From assembly GCF_008369115.1 (NCBI RefSeq), contig NZ_VOAZ01000002.1:62001-126000 (forward strand): DNA of 64,000 bases, given 5' to 3'. Below are positions 1 to 8,765 of the stretch, one piece after another. The notes under the pieces are model-generated. The model was not told the origin of the DNA. It ran no database searches and worked only from the letters and a program-made list of their open reading frames with translations. Positions within the stretch are counted from its first letter, which is position 1, and every line of letters starts with the position of its first letter. Made by a program: the position numbers and the translations under genes. Origin of the DNA: Psychrobacter sp. ANT_WB68 (GTDB taxonomy: Bacteria > Pseudomonadota > Gammaproteobacteria > Pseudomonadales > Moraxellaceae).

Positions 1-309
1 GCAACGTATGCCAAATGTGTGACGGTTAGTGATTCAATTGACTTTCAAGCCGCTTATATTCGTGACTTGACCAATGGCACTGATTATCCAGAATTTGCGG
101 TTGAAAAGCAGGGCGAGATTTTAAAAGAATGGCAAAAAGACAAAGCCGAGAATATCATGACCTTTAGAGAAAAGGCCTATCGCTCGACTTTGACGGGGAC
201 GATGTCACCTGAGTTACCAGAACCATGGTTAGACATTCTCGACGATTCGCTTGAGCACTTTTTAAACTTAACCTTTGTTAAACCTAAAAAGCGCAAAAAA
301 GTGTCCTAA
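1..309 (+). CDS. 3' end of a probable flavin-containing monooxygenase (5' truncated by window edge)
   Basis: The frame is open from the first base and ends at TAA 307-309, so this is the C-terminal ~102 residues of a longer protein. A GTG at position 19 could be mistaken for a start, but the frame continues upstream of it and no Shine-Dalgarno sequence precedes it. The segment FREKAYRSTLTG followed by PWLDILDDSLEHFL resembles the C-terminus of the AlmA/cyclohexanone-monooxygenase-like NAD(P)/FAD oxidoreductases. The FAD and NADP Rossmann motifs would lie outside the window, so the assignment rests on this tail alone. The protein ends in a lysine-rich stretch. A strong hairpin terminator follows. 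Confidence 0.45.
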   Translation, partial: ATYAKCVTVSDSIDFQAAYIRDLTNGTDYPEFAVEKQGEILKEWQKDKAENIMTFREKAYRSTLTGTMSPELPEPWLDILDDSLEHFLNLTFVKPKKRKKVS

Positions 310-330
310 TTCATAAGCATGACAAATAAA

Positions 331-366
331 AACCAAATACGTTCCATAGCGTATTTGGTTTTTTTG
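331..366. terminator. Rho-independent terminator, probably bidirectional
   Basis: A perfect 11-bp stem (331-341 with 350-360) encloses an 8-nt loop and is followed by a T run. An A-rich stretch on the other side lets it also serve the converging argO transcript. Confidence 0.85.
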
Positions 367-417
367 TTTTTAACGCCTAATTTTTTTAACTACTGCCTAT
401 AGTTTTGATAGTGGGTT

Positions 418-1020
418 TTAACTTTTATACAAATGCCAAGCCAGATACAGCATTAATACGCCTACCAAAGCGTCCAATATATTCCAAGCTTTTGGTTTGG
501 CAAATAGAGGTCGAAGTAAGCGCGCTCCATAGCCCAGTGCAAAAAAGAAAAAGAACGAGGCACTGACCGCGCCGACTGCAAATGCCAATTTACTACTAGC
601 ACCGGTTGAAACCATGCCAACCAGTACCAATGTATCTAGATAGACGTGTGGATTGAGCCAAGTAAATCCAAAGCATAGTAATAGCGCCTTTTTTAAACTG
701 GTCACGACTTGGCCTTCGACGGTAAGCACATGCGATAGGCGTATACTGGCATACAAGCTTTGCAATCCGTAGCCTAGCAAGAAAATAACGCCAGCAACTT
801 TAGCGATGTTCACAACTTGTGGATATTGCGCTGTGACCGCACCAAAGCCAGCGACACCAGCAGAGATTAAAATCGCGTCACTGACTGCGCAAAATAAGCA
901 GACGAAAAATATGTGTTCGCGTTTCAGCCCTTGTTTTAGCACAAAGGCGTTTTGTGAACCAATGGCAATAATCAAAGATAAACCAAGCAAAAAACCGGCG
1001 CTATAATCGGTGAAATTCAT
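418..1020 (-). CDS. argO: LysE/ArgO-family amino-acid exporter
   Basis: A 200-residue inner-membrane protein of the LysE/RhtB superfamily, predicted to export arginine or lysine. The N-terminus shows the family signature IGSQNAFVLKQGLKREH, and the remainder reads as about six hydrophobic segments with the conserved FTWLNPHVYLD motif in the middle. The reading frame extends a further 47 codons upstream to 1161, but I place the start at the ATG at 1020, because LysE proteins begin right at the first membrane segment and the extension has no family character. The gene is divergent from the unknown gene at 1191. ArgO is usually controlled by a LysR regulator (ArgP), and none is adjacent here. Confidence 0.85.
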   Translation of the reverse strand: MNFTDYSAGFLLGLSLIIAIGSQNAFVLKQGLKREHIFFVCLFCAVSDAILISAGVAGFGAVTAQYPQVVNIAKVAGVIFLLGYGLQSLYASIRLSHVLTVEGQVVTSLKKALLLCFGFTWLNPHVYLDTLVLVGMVSTGASSKLAFAVGAVSASFFFFFALGYGARLLRPLFAKPKAWNILDALVGVLMLYLAWHLYKS

Positions 1021-1190
1021 GATGGTTGGCTTATCCTTTAAGAATAAAAACGGTGACGTTTGCTTACTGGCAGCGCCGAAAAAAGCTGTTAAGATAAGTG
1101 ATAAAATGGTCGAATGCAATATGTGTGTTGCAACAGGTGCTAAGAAGCCATCAGCGGTCAATAAAGAATAAGCGAGGAGCAGGGTAGGTC

Positions 1191-1991
1191 ATGGTTATAA
1201 GTTTGACAAGAATGCTACAGTCGTTTGGGCAAGCCCAAAATGACCTGCCAACCATCGCTGCCAAAAATGCTCAGCAAGCTGCTGCTAGTCGCATTGCTAA
1301 TGACACTGCTACTAATAACATTGGGCGTAATAGCAAGGGTAAGAAGCAGGAAGAGGTCAATTCTCCAGCACTTAAAGCTTCAACTTCTAGTGCATCGTCA
1401 CTGACCGAGCCGCAGCGTACCGAACGTATTTGTGACGCCTTGGCGCAAGTGAGTGATATCCGAACGCCGACACCTTTGACCGATCGCTATCTATCTAATC
1501 GCGCCCAAATGCGCCCGACCAATAGACCTCCTTTTGACCCAGATACGTTATGGTATCTCAAACATGGACGCTGTCCGATTATGACTGAGCTTGTTGATGT
1601 GGTCGACGAAGCCACCCTAAATGCGATGCCTATTGAAGCGGTCGCCATATTAGACCGAATTAATAGTAAGCTAAAGCGCTACCGTGAGTGGAGTAGCGAG
1701 CTCAATGCTGAGCAACAACAGCAACATAATGAGCGCCAGTTTGTTATCGATAAGCTGGTGTCCGAAAGTATTCCTGAGGCGCTACATCACTATGAGCAGC
1801 TACAACGTTTTAGCCCTCATCGTACTAAGACTAATGTCGTCCAAGGAAAAATGACCGCCGGCGATATGCTTACTGACTTGTTTTTAGAAATTGATTACGA
1901 GCTTGATGAGTTACTAGACGAATTACATCAAACAGTGATGAATAAACTGGCTTCAACGCACCGTTATGTCAAAAGTCGTACTCAAAGCTAA
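1191..1991 (+). CDS. Unknown protein, first member of a three-gene paralogous cluster
   Basis: A 266-residue soluble protein with no signal peptide or membrane segment. Residues 1-90 are low complexity (Ala, Ser, Asn and Gln rich). The C-terminal ~130 residues are helical with a pattern shared with the next two genes: a LNAMPIEAVAILDRI segment, then FVIDKLVSESIPEALHHYEQL, then LFLEIDYELDELLDELHQ and HRYVKSR at the end. I do not recognise a named family with confidence. The pattern of a helix ending IP..L..Y..L followed by I...LD.LL loosely recalls XpaC-type proteins that accompany TelA. AGGAG lies 12 nt before the ATG. A ~200-bp AT-rich gap separates it from the second paralog. Confidence 0.7.
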   Translation: MVISLTRMLQSFGQAQNDLPTIAAKNAQQAAASRIANDTATNNIGRNSKGKKQEEVNSPALKASTSSASSLTEPQRTERICDALAQVSDIRTPTPLTDRYLSNRAQMRPTNRPPFDPDTLWYLKHGRCPIMTELVDVVDEATLNAMPIEAVAILDRINSKLKRYREWSSELNAEQQQQHNERQFVIDKLVSESIPEALHHYEQLQRFSPHRTKTNVVQGKMTAGDMLTDLFLEIDYELDELLDELHQTVMNKLASTHRYVKSRTQS

Positions 1992-2195
1992 TTCTTATTT
2001 AGAAACTTTATCTAAAGCCAGTTAGTATTTTTAAACACAATCGGCTCAATACATAACAATATAAGGCTTTAATACAGTCTTATTTTTTTGTTTAATAATA
2101 ACCATTGAGTATTTTCTAAAATAACAATAATTTTGCCAAACGTTCCTGCTGAACATTTTTGCTAAGCATTTTTACTAAACAACAAGGATACCCTA

Positions 2196-2873
2196 ATGAC
2201 CCAACTGACTGCGATGTTCATGATGTTTATTTTATATGGCGTGCTGCCAGCAGCTGGGTTGTACCTTGGATATCGTGGTATCAAAAAAGTCACTGCGCCC
2301 AAAATGCTTGAGTATAAAGCGATACCACAATTGGGTTATATTCCTGAAAAAAGCTTACCAGTTGAGGTCAAAACAGCGCTCGATCAAATCAATGACAAAG
2401 GCGAAAAGCTGCGTGTCATTTATGGCGATACCAATAACGACGGTAAAATTGATGATAAAGATACCGTCAACGAAACCTATGTCATGATTCAAAATCTAAT
2501 GGATAGACATGTGCCACTGGCTGTAGCTGACTATCGCCGTTTGCATGACTTAGATATGGGGGATGGCGCACTTGCTGACACTACTAAAATCAAGCACTCT
2601 GATGTCACGGGTAAAGAAGCGCTATTAGAAGTGCTTAGCACAATTAATACCCAGTTTGATGACTTGCTAAACGCCTCTTATCATCAAGATGGGCAAAAGC
2701 TGCTTGCGACCAATCGATATTTGCAACAGCGTTTTAATAGTTCTGCGAATAATCAAGAGGTTCAAGAGCTTACCAACAGTGAGGATACTGTTAATAGTAA
2801 TGTAGATATCAAAGCGATTGATAGTCCAACTGATAGCAGAAGCGAGAGCAACACTGAACATATTAAACTGTAA
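2196..2873 (+). CDS. Unknown membrane-anchored protein with an EF-hand-like loop, second paralog
   Basis: 225 residues. One N-terminal hydrophobic segment (about residues 5-26), ending YLGYRGIKK, anchors the protein. Residues 78-89 read DTNNDGKIDDKD, a textbook 12-residue calcium loop with acidic or Asn side chains at positions 1, 3, 5, 9 and 12 and Gly at 6. The region after it aligns by eye with its neighbours: LMDRHVPLAVADYRRL corresponds to the IP..L..Y..L helix, and VLSTINTQFDDLLN to the I...LD.LL helix. The C-terminal ~45 residues are polar and probably disordered. AAGGA is 7 nt upstream of the ATG. The third paralog follows 40 nt downstream, so the two are probably co-transcribed. Function unknown. 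Confidence 0.75.
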   Translation: MTQLTAMFMMFILYGVLPAAGLYLGYRGIKKVTAPKMLEYKAIPQLGYIPEKSLPVEVKTALDQINDKGEKLRVIYGDTNNDGKIDDKDTVNETYVMIQNLMDRHVPLAVADYRRLHDLDMGDGALADTTKIKHSDVTGKEALLEVLSTINTQFDDLLNASYHQDGQKLLATNRYLQQRFNSSANNQEVQELTNSEDTVNSNVDIKAIDSPTDSRSESNTEHIKL

Positions 2874-2913
2874 ATGCTCAGTCTCATGATTAAACGATAA
2901 AGAGTAATTGTAT

Positions 2914-3471
2914 ATGAGTGTTTTAATCGGTATTGGGATTGTGACGACGGTCACTACCTTTTATTTAGGCAGAAAGGGCTGGCACGCATTGCATAAAATG
3001 GTCGGCATTACCCCAGGCGTGCTCACATATCAGGATGATAATGCGCTATTATCGTTAACTTCTATCAATTGGCATCAGCTAAATTTAAATAAAAAGCACT
3101 TAAAGGTTTTGCCAGATAACCAACTACTTCAATTACAACGTATCGATGAAAAGGTCAGCAACTATCAATCTTATCAAAAGGCCTTACAGGCTCAAAATAA
3201 AACGCCTGCGGTCACAGAGCAGCAGTTTGTGTTAAATAAGATGCTACATACTCGTTTACCTGAAATGCTAGCCAGTCATTATCAGCTAGTGAATATAAAT
3301 AGAAGTGATAATGAGTCGAATCAGCAAAAAAAAGCTGAAGCCAGTGAATTATTGCAAGAGGCATTAGATAATATAGAGCATCGTCTAGATGACCTATTAA
3401 AGCAAATAGAGATTCAGCAGCTACAAGAGTTAAGAGTGATGAAGAACTATATCGATAGCCATAATAATTAG
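2914..3471 (+). CDS. Unknown membrane-anchored protein, third paralog
   Basis: 185 residues. An N-terminal hydrophobic segment (about residues 1-18) ends FYLGRKGWHALHK, matching the anchor end of the preceding protein. The rest is helical and repeats the cluster pattern: LKVLPDNQLLQLQRIDEKV, FVLNKMLHTRLPEMLASHYQL, then ALDNIEHRLDDLLKQI and a terminal KNYIDSHNN. The frame also opens at a TTG at 2908. I chose the ATG at 2914. A strong terminator follows at 3517, so the cluster probably ends here. No annotated function is apparent. Confidence 0.7.
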   Translation: MSVLIGIGIVTTVTTFYLGRKGWHALHKMVGITPGVLTYQDDNALLSLTSINWHQLNLNKKHLKVLPDNQLLQLQRIDEKVSNYQSYQKALQAQNKTPAVTEQQFVLNKMLHTRLPEMLASHYQLVNINRSDNESNQQKKAEASELLQEALDNIEHRLDDLLKQIEIQQLQELRVMKNYIDSHNN

Positions 3472-3516
3472 ACTGTTATAGTGGCAAGCAATCATAAGTT
3501 ATTAAAAGCGAATAAT

Positions 3517-3558
3517 AAAAAAGCTGCCGATGATTATGCATCATAGGCAGCTTTTTTT
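3517..3558. terminator. Bidirectional terminator between the paralog cluster and rluB
   Basis: A 12-bp stem AAAAAAGCTGCC (3517-3528) pairs with 3546-3557, with a further inner pairing of GATGAT and ATCAT. A runs on the left and T runs on the right serve both converging transcripts. Confidence 0.85.
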
Positions 3559-3611
3559 TATGCTCAACTTTAAATTTATGAAAGATTCAAAGTAACGTTA
3601 AATTAATCCGA

Positions 3612-4547
3612 TTAACGATTGTTGTTACGGTCACGGGTATTACGCGTACCGCGACTGGCAGGACTAGCACTGCTCTTAGGTTTTACGCTACTACTAGTGC
3701 TATTACGATTATCGCCACGAGTGTCCGTACGACGTGCTTTAAGTGGCTTGTTTTTGATACGTTCTTGCTTTTCTTTAGCCGCACCATGCAGACCCGTACC
3801 ATGACGTGGACGTAAGCTCACCAAATCTGTCAAGGTATTGATATCTTTTTTATCCAGCTCTAAGAAGCGCCCAGTACGTAGCTCTTTTGGTAGGACAATC
3901 GTACCGTAACGTGTACGCAGTAGACGGCTCACTTTAAGTCCTTGTGATTCAAACAAACGACGTACTTCGCGGTTACGACCTTCTTTTAGCCTGACGTGAT
4001 ACCACTTATTGACGCCTTCACCGCCGCCTTCTTTGATATCTTCAAACTGTGCCATGCCATCTTCTAACATGACGCCAGATGTTAGCGTACGAGCGATGTC
4101 TGGTGTCACTTCACCCAATACACGTACTGCATATTCACGCGTCACTTCGCTAGAAGGGTGCATTAAGCGATGCGCCATTTCACCATCGTTGGTAAATAAT
4201 AATAGACCAGTCGAGTTAATATCTAAGCGGCCAACCATCACCCAGCGGTCATGAGTCAGCTTTGGTAAGCGTTCAAATACCGTTGGACGGCCTTCTGGAT
4301 CATTGGCAGAACATACTTCGCCCTCAGGCTTGTAATAGGCTAAGACACGACGACGTTTTTCATTTTCAGCAGTATATTTGATCTGACGACCATCAACACG
4401 AATCTCATCACCTTGTTCGACACGGTCACCGATAGTTGCAGGACCATTATTAACGGTTACGCGGCCTGCTTTGATCACTTCTTCCATTTGACGACGCGAG
4501 CCAAGTCCCATACGGGCGAGGGCTTTTTGGAGTTTTTCATCTTTCAT
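3612..4547 (-). CDS. rluB: 23S rRNA pseudouridine synthase RluB
   Basis: 311 residues. An N-terminal S4 RNA-binding domain (about 1-48, LGSRRQMEEVIKAGRV) is followed by an RsuA/RluB-type pseudouridine synthase domain with the catalytic motif GRLDINSTGLLLFTNDG (Asp109) and the GRNREVRRLFE motif. The C-terminal ~55 residues are basic and low complexity (Arg, Lys, Ser, Asn), typical of RluB rather than RsuA. RluB isomerises one uridine in the peptidyl-transferase region of 23S rRNA. In many relatives scpB lies immediately upstream of rluB. Here the upstream side instead carries an IS relic and the polysaccharide locus, and a decayed scpB fragment is found 19.5 kb away in the matching orientation. 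Confidence 0.92.
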   Translation of the reverse strand: MKDEKLQKALARMGLGSRRQMEEVIKAGRVTVNNGPATIGDRVEQGDEIRVDGRQIKYTAENEKRRRVLAYYKPEGEVCSANDPEGRPTVFERLPKLTHDRWVMVGRLDINSTGLLLFTNDGEMAHRLMHPSSEVTREYAVRVLGEVTPDIARTLTSGVMLEDGMAQFEDIKEGGGEGVNKWYHVRLKEGRNREVRRLFESQGLKVSRLLRTRYGTIVLPKELRTGRFLELDKKDINTLTDLVSLRPRHGTGLHGAAKEKQERIKNKPLKARRTDTRGDNRNSTSSSVKPKSSASPASRGTRNTRDRNNNR

Positions 4548-4697
4548 AACGATTTCCTTGAATCGGTGGGTTTACATTTCTCAATGTGTAATATGGCTAA
4601 AGTAAAAATAAATTGCAGGCACTATTCTACGCTATTTAGCAGATAAATAACTATCTTAATGTCTAAAATCTCTATTTGTTTTAGCGAGGGCTTGTCA

Positions 4698-4880
4698 TCA
4701 ATTAAGCCAGATGATACAAGAAACTAGGTGAATAGTAGTCAGGAAGTGACTGGCTAACTTATCATAGCGAGTAGCAATCGCACGGTAGAGCTTAATCTTG
4801 GCAAAGAATTAGTTGTCTTTTGCAGTCATTCCGGCATCAATTATTTTGTTAGGCAAAATATCTTTAATTCTCTCCCACTG
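4698..4880 (-). pseudogene. Internally deleted IS5-family transposase relic
   Basis: Read on the minus strand, this starts QWERIKDILPNKIIDAG and MTAKDN, the N-terminus of an IS5-type transposase. After one TAA it continues directly into FFAKIKLYRAIATRYD, KLASHFLTTIHLV and SCIIWLN plus stop, the C-terminus of the same family. Both parts are in one frame, so roughly the central 200 codons, including the DDE catalytic core, are missing. Upstream of the N-terminal piece the frame is broken. I could not identify terminal inverted repeats by eye. It is non-functional and is a MITE-like deletion derivative or decay product. Confidence 0.75.
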
Positions 4881-5325
4881 GTTATTATGTCAAGCATGTC
4901 TTCTTATCATGGTCTTTATTATCGTATTCCTAAGCGTAGAATCACTATAGCTTACTCTACAAAAGATGGATAATTTTTATGACAAGGCCTAGGCAGTTTT
5001 AGATATTAGCCAGTCTATTTCATGATTTATTAGTTCAGATGAACGTCAGCTTCTTATTATTAACCTACAAGCGTAGAGTAATGACTCCATAAAATTCTTT
5101 ATATCTTTTCGATTTCCTTTATCGTCAGCACATTCCCAGTCTTATTTTTAAAAGTTAGTAATTTATAGTAGTAATCTTTTATATTTATATTGCACTAACG
5201 CTACTGCACGTGTATATTCAGTAATTATATATTCTTTTTAACGAATGTAATTATCTGGTTGATTGGTTCTATAAATATTTTTAAATAATGTCCTTGTGTT
5301 AGCTATGTAAAGTTGAGTGAATATT
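4881..5325 (+). other. Intergenic region upstream of wza
   Basis: About 445 bp of very AT-rich DNA, presumably containing the promoter of the polysaccharide operon. I found no JUMPstart/ops element and no convincing sigma-70 hexamer pair. The left end may include decayed IS sequence. No other gene seen. Confidence 0.5.
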
Positions 5326-6423
5326 ATGATTTATAAGAACTCTATTTCTAGACATCAATCCGCTAAGCTATTGTGTGCTTCGTGCTTATTGTCTATTAGT
5401 ATGCTTAGTAGCTGTACGACTATAAGTCCTGGATTTCAGTCTGGAGACCTACCACCTATCGGTACATTCACTGCAGCTAATGGTCTACAGTTTAATGTAC
5501 AACCATTAAGTTTAGCTAATCTGCCTCCTAAGCAAACCGTTGTTATAGATAACGATGTATCTCGTTTAATTCAGGAGTCTAAAAAAGCTGACTATCGTAT
5601 TTCGCAAGGTGACGTCCTTAATATTATGCTCATTGGTTATCCCGACATTACGCCTGCGGCTACTGCTGGTTACCCTGTTGATCAACAAGGTTTTATTCAA
5701 TTCCCATTAATTGGACGCATTAAAGCCAGCAATCTGAGCGTACCTCAGTTTACCGCCAACTTACGTGGGCAATTGCAACGTTATCTCAAATATTCAGACC
5801 CACAAGTGAAAGTCCTAGACTATCGTGGCAATAAGTTCTTTATTGACGGCGATGTCAAACAGCCAGGTGAATTTACTATTGCTGATACACAGGTCTCACT
5901 ATACGGCGCTCTTTCTATGGCTGGTGGGGCAACATCGACTGGCGACTCAAATAATATTGTATTGAATCGAAACGGTAAGAGTTATTCGTTAGGGTTGCAA
6001 TCACTTCGGCAATTAGGCTCATCAGGTAATCAGATTTACTTACGGAATGGTGACTCCATTCATGTGAATAGTCAAAGCCGCAACAGAGTTTATGTCTTAG
6101 GTGAACTTGGGAAAGTTGAGCCTGTCTCTATTCCAGAGCATGGACTTAGCTTAGCTCATGTATTGGGCGAATCAAGAGGCTTAGACCCTAACACCGCAAA
6201 TGCCGCTAAGATATATATTATTCGAGACGATCTAAAATATCAGTATACCAATATTTATTATGTTGATATGAAAACTCTAACGAATTTTCCTTTAGCGAAT
6301 CGTTTTGATATGCAAGCAAATGACATCGTTTATGTCGACCCAACTGGTTTGGCTCGTTGGAACCGTATCATCAGCTTGATATTACCGTCTACATCTACGA
6401 TTAGTACGATTTCAGATTTCTAA
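5326..6423 (+). CDS. wza: Wza-type outer-membrane polysaccharide export lipoprotein
   Basis: 365 residues. The N-terminus is a lipoprotein signal with lipobox LSSC, lipidated Cys30. A polysaccharide-export domain follows (around residues 85-165, starting DYRISQGDVLNIMLIG), then two SLBB-type domains (FIDGDVKQPGEFTI and VYVLGELGKVEPVSI). The C-terminus is amphipathic, as expected for the Wza transmembrane helix. I chose the ATG at 5326. A GTG at 5317 is also possible. It forms the outer-membrane channel and works with the Wzc-type kinase encoded next. No low-molecular-weight tyrosine phosphatase (wzb) lies between them. Confidence 0.9.
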   Translation: MIYKNSISRHQSAKLLCASCLLSISMLSSCTTISPGFQSGDLPPIGTFTAANGLQFNVQPLSLANLPPKQTVVIDNDVSRLIQESKKADYRISQGDVLNIMLIGYPDITPAATAGYPVDQQGFIQFPLIGRIKASNLSVPQFTANLRGQLQRYLKYSDPQVKVLDYRGNKFFIDGDVKQPGEFTIADTQVSLYGALSMAGGATSTGDSNNIVLNRNGKSYSLGLQSLRQLGSSGNQIYLRNGDSIHVNSQSRNRVYVLGELGKVEPVSIPEHGLSLAHVLGESRGLDPNTANAAKIYIIRDDLKYQYTNIYYVDMKTLTNFPLANRFDMQANDIVYVDPTGLARWNRIISLILPSTSTISTISDF

Positions 6424-6524
6424 ATAATTATAAATGAAAAAAATCAGTAAGCGCTTAAGGTAGAAAAAAAGAAGTTATTGAAAACCTTTATTAATGAGAT
6501 GTTAAGCCTAAGTGGTGGGTATTT

Positions 6525-8741
6525 ATGAGCAAGAATACACAGGATGTGCCAAAGAATGCTATCAATCAAAGCAATGATGAAATTGATTTATTGGCTTTAA
6601 TGCTAACATTGTTACGTGGTTGGAAAGTTATCGCACTATTAACGGTATTAAGCTTAATAGTAGGTATCTTATATACCCGATATGTGAATCCTATATTTGC
6701 AGCAGACTCTCTTATTCAAATTGAAGAAAATAAATCTCAAGGTATAGCTGCCCTTGGTTCCAATATCTCTCAGCTGGTTGCACCAATATCTAGTCAGGCT
6801 CAAACAGAAACGGAGCTTATTAAGTCTCGCATGGTGTTAAAGCCAGTGGTTGACTTGCTGCATTTAGATATCCAATTGCGTGATCCACTCATTGGTCATC
6901 TAGGTCGCTTGCAAAAAGACCGTATCGATACTCAGATCAATCTGCCAGAGGGAATATCGCTCGAGACCAAAGATGGACGAGTGGAAATCAGCGAATTTGT
7001 CGTACCTTCGGCTTATCTAAATCAGCCTTTCACTTTAGTGCGAGAAGGCACGGGATTCACACTTAGTGATGATTTGACTAGTTATAAAGGTAGCTTTAAT
7101 CAACCAAATAACTTTAGAACGACTGCTGGTGAAATTCAGATTACTGTCACCGACCTACCTAATGATCAACATCCTATAGAGATAACCAAACAGACCCTAC
7201 AAAACGCTACCGATGGGATCAATAAATCTTTGACGGTAGGGGAGATGGGGAAACTGGCACCGACCGGTATTATCAAGCTGTCTTTAGAAGGAACGAATCA
7301 GGAGCAAGTCAGCCTAATATTGAATGAGATTGTTTTATCTTATATCGATCAGAATCAATCGCGTGGTTCCGAAGAAACTACCAAAACGCTTAAATTTATG
7401 GAAACGCAGATTCCTGCGCTTAAGCAAAAGCTTGATACGTCTGAAGCAACCTACAATAAATTTCGGGAAAAATCGGGCACCATCGATGTTAGTAAGGAAG
7501 CTGAGCTATTAGTAACGGAAACTTATCAAGTTGATGCCCAGCTTAATGAGCTTAAACTAAAGAAAGCTGAGCTAACAACTTATTATACCGGAGAGCACCC
7601 ACTTGTTATTCAAATTAATGAACAGCTTAAGACGCTAAATAGTAGAAGAGCAGAGATTAGTAATACTGTTGAGCGCTTACCTGAAGTTCAGAGAGAGTTC
7701 TTAAAGCTATCAGAAGATGCCAATATTAATAAAGAAATCTATCTGACTATGCTTAAAAACTACGAGCAACTGAAAATTGTTAAAGCAGGGCAAGTTGGCT
7801 TCGCTCGAGTCATCGATTTACCGGTCAGTACCTTTAATATTGTTGCTCCTAAAAAATTACTTATATGGCTACTGGCGGCTCTGATTGGTGCCATGCTAGG
7901 AATAATGTTAGTACTGATTAGAGGTTTAATGAGAAATGTCGTTAAAGACCCGGAAGATCTTGAAGCTAAAACGGGGGTTCCGGTTATCGTGACAGTTCCA
8001 CGTTCTAAGGCACTGATAGGATTGAGAAAAAATAAACGAGGCACTAATCCATTACTTTCATATGCTGATCGCAATAGCTTAAGTTATGAGGCTATCAAAA
8101 GTCTCAGAACATTCTTGATATTGGCTATGACTGACTATGGTAAAGGAGGGCAGCGTGGTAACGTCATCCTCCTTACGAGTGAAAGTCCAGAGGTCGGTAA
8201 ATCATTTATCTGCGCTAATTTGGCAGAAGTATTCTCTCAACTAGATAAAAAAATTCTTATTATTGATGCCGACATGCGTTTAGGAAGTATACATAAATTT
8301 TTTAATGTAGAACAAAACATCGGATTGGGCGATTATTTTTCAGCAGATAGCCATACAGTATCTAGTATTACGCAGCCTACTAGTATAGCTAACCTTGACC
8401 TCATATCTAGCGGTGGCAATTTGCCTAATCCATCTTCACTGCTCGATAGTGACAAGTTTGGTGCGTTGATGGCTGATTTAACATCGCACTATGATTATAT
8501 TCTGATTAATTCACCACCTATATTAGCTGCTACAGATGCGCTGGTGTTATCGCAATATGCCGATAAAGTGCTGCTAGTAACTAAATATAATGAATCATTA
8601 GAAGGTCAGTTGGGGTATGCCATCAAGCAGATGAACCGGGCTAATATCGAAGTAGACGGTATTATATTAAATGATACTCAACAAAGCATCATGGGTAAGA
8701 ATAGCTATTGTCATAACTACGCTTATGGTAACAATAAATAG
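6525..8741 (+). CDS. wzc: Wzc-type tyrosine autokinase / polysaccharide co-polymerase
   Basis: 738 residues. Two membrane segments (about 34-54 and 443-465) flank a large periplasmic Wzz domain with coiled-coil (about 280-410). The cytoplasmic BY-kinase domain has the Walker A motif SPEVGKSF (about 555-562), Walker A' ILIIDADMR (about 578-586) and the Walker B-like region YDYILINSPP. The C-terminal tail has only three tyrosines (728, 732, 734), a reduced version of the tyrosine cluster whose phosphorylation cycle controls polymerisation. It would control chain length and export together with Wza. The 100-bp gap to wza contains no gene. Confidence 0.92.
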   Translation: MSKNTQDVPKNAINQSNDEIDLLALMLTLLRGWKVIALLTVLSLIVGILYTRYVNPIFAADSLIQIEENKSQGIAALGSNISQLVAPISSQAQTETELIKSRMVLKPVVDLLHLDIQLRDPLIGHLGRLQKDRIDTQINLPEGISLETKDGRVEISEFVVPSAYLNQPFTLVREGTGFTLSDDLTSYKGSFNQPNNFRTTAGEIQITVTDLPNDQHPIEITKQTLQNATDGINKSLTVGEMGKLAPTGIIKLSLEGTNQEQVSLILNEIVLSYIDQNQSRGSEETTKTLKFMETQIPALKQKLDTSEATYNKFREKSGTIDVSKEAELLVTETYQVDAQLNELKLKKAELTTYYTGEHPLVIQINEQLKTLNSRRAEISNTVERLPEVQREFLKLSEDANINKEIYLTMLKNYEQLKIVKAGQVGFARVIDLPVSTFNIVAPKKLLIWLLAALIGAMLGIMLVLIRGLMRNVVKDPEDLEAKTGVPVIVTVPRSKALIGLRKNKRGTNPLLSYADRNSLSYEAIKSLRTFLILAMTDYGKGGQRGNVILLTSESPEVGKSFICANLAEVFSQLDKKILIIDADMRLGSIHKFFNVEQNIGLGDYFSADSHTVSSITQPTSIANLDLISSGGNLPNPSSLLDSDKFGALMADLTSHYDYILINSPPILAATDALVLSQYADKVLLVTKYNESLEGQLGYAIKQMNRANIEVDGIILNDTQQSIMGKNSYCHNYAYGNNK

Positions 8742-8765
8742 CAATCATACAAGCAGGTAAATCTT

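Noticed and set aside
1021..1161. N-terminal extension of the ArgO protein
   Set aside because: The extra 47 codons lack family similarity, and LysE proteins begin at the first membrane helix.
4881..5325. JUMPstart/ops antitermination element before the polysaccharide operon
   Set aside because: I looked for GGCGGTAG or a close variant and found none.
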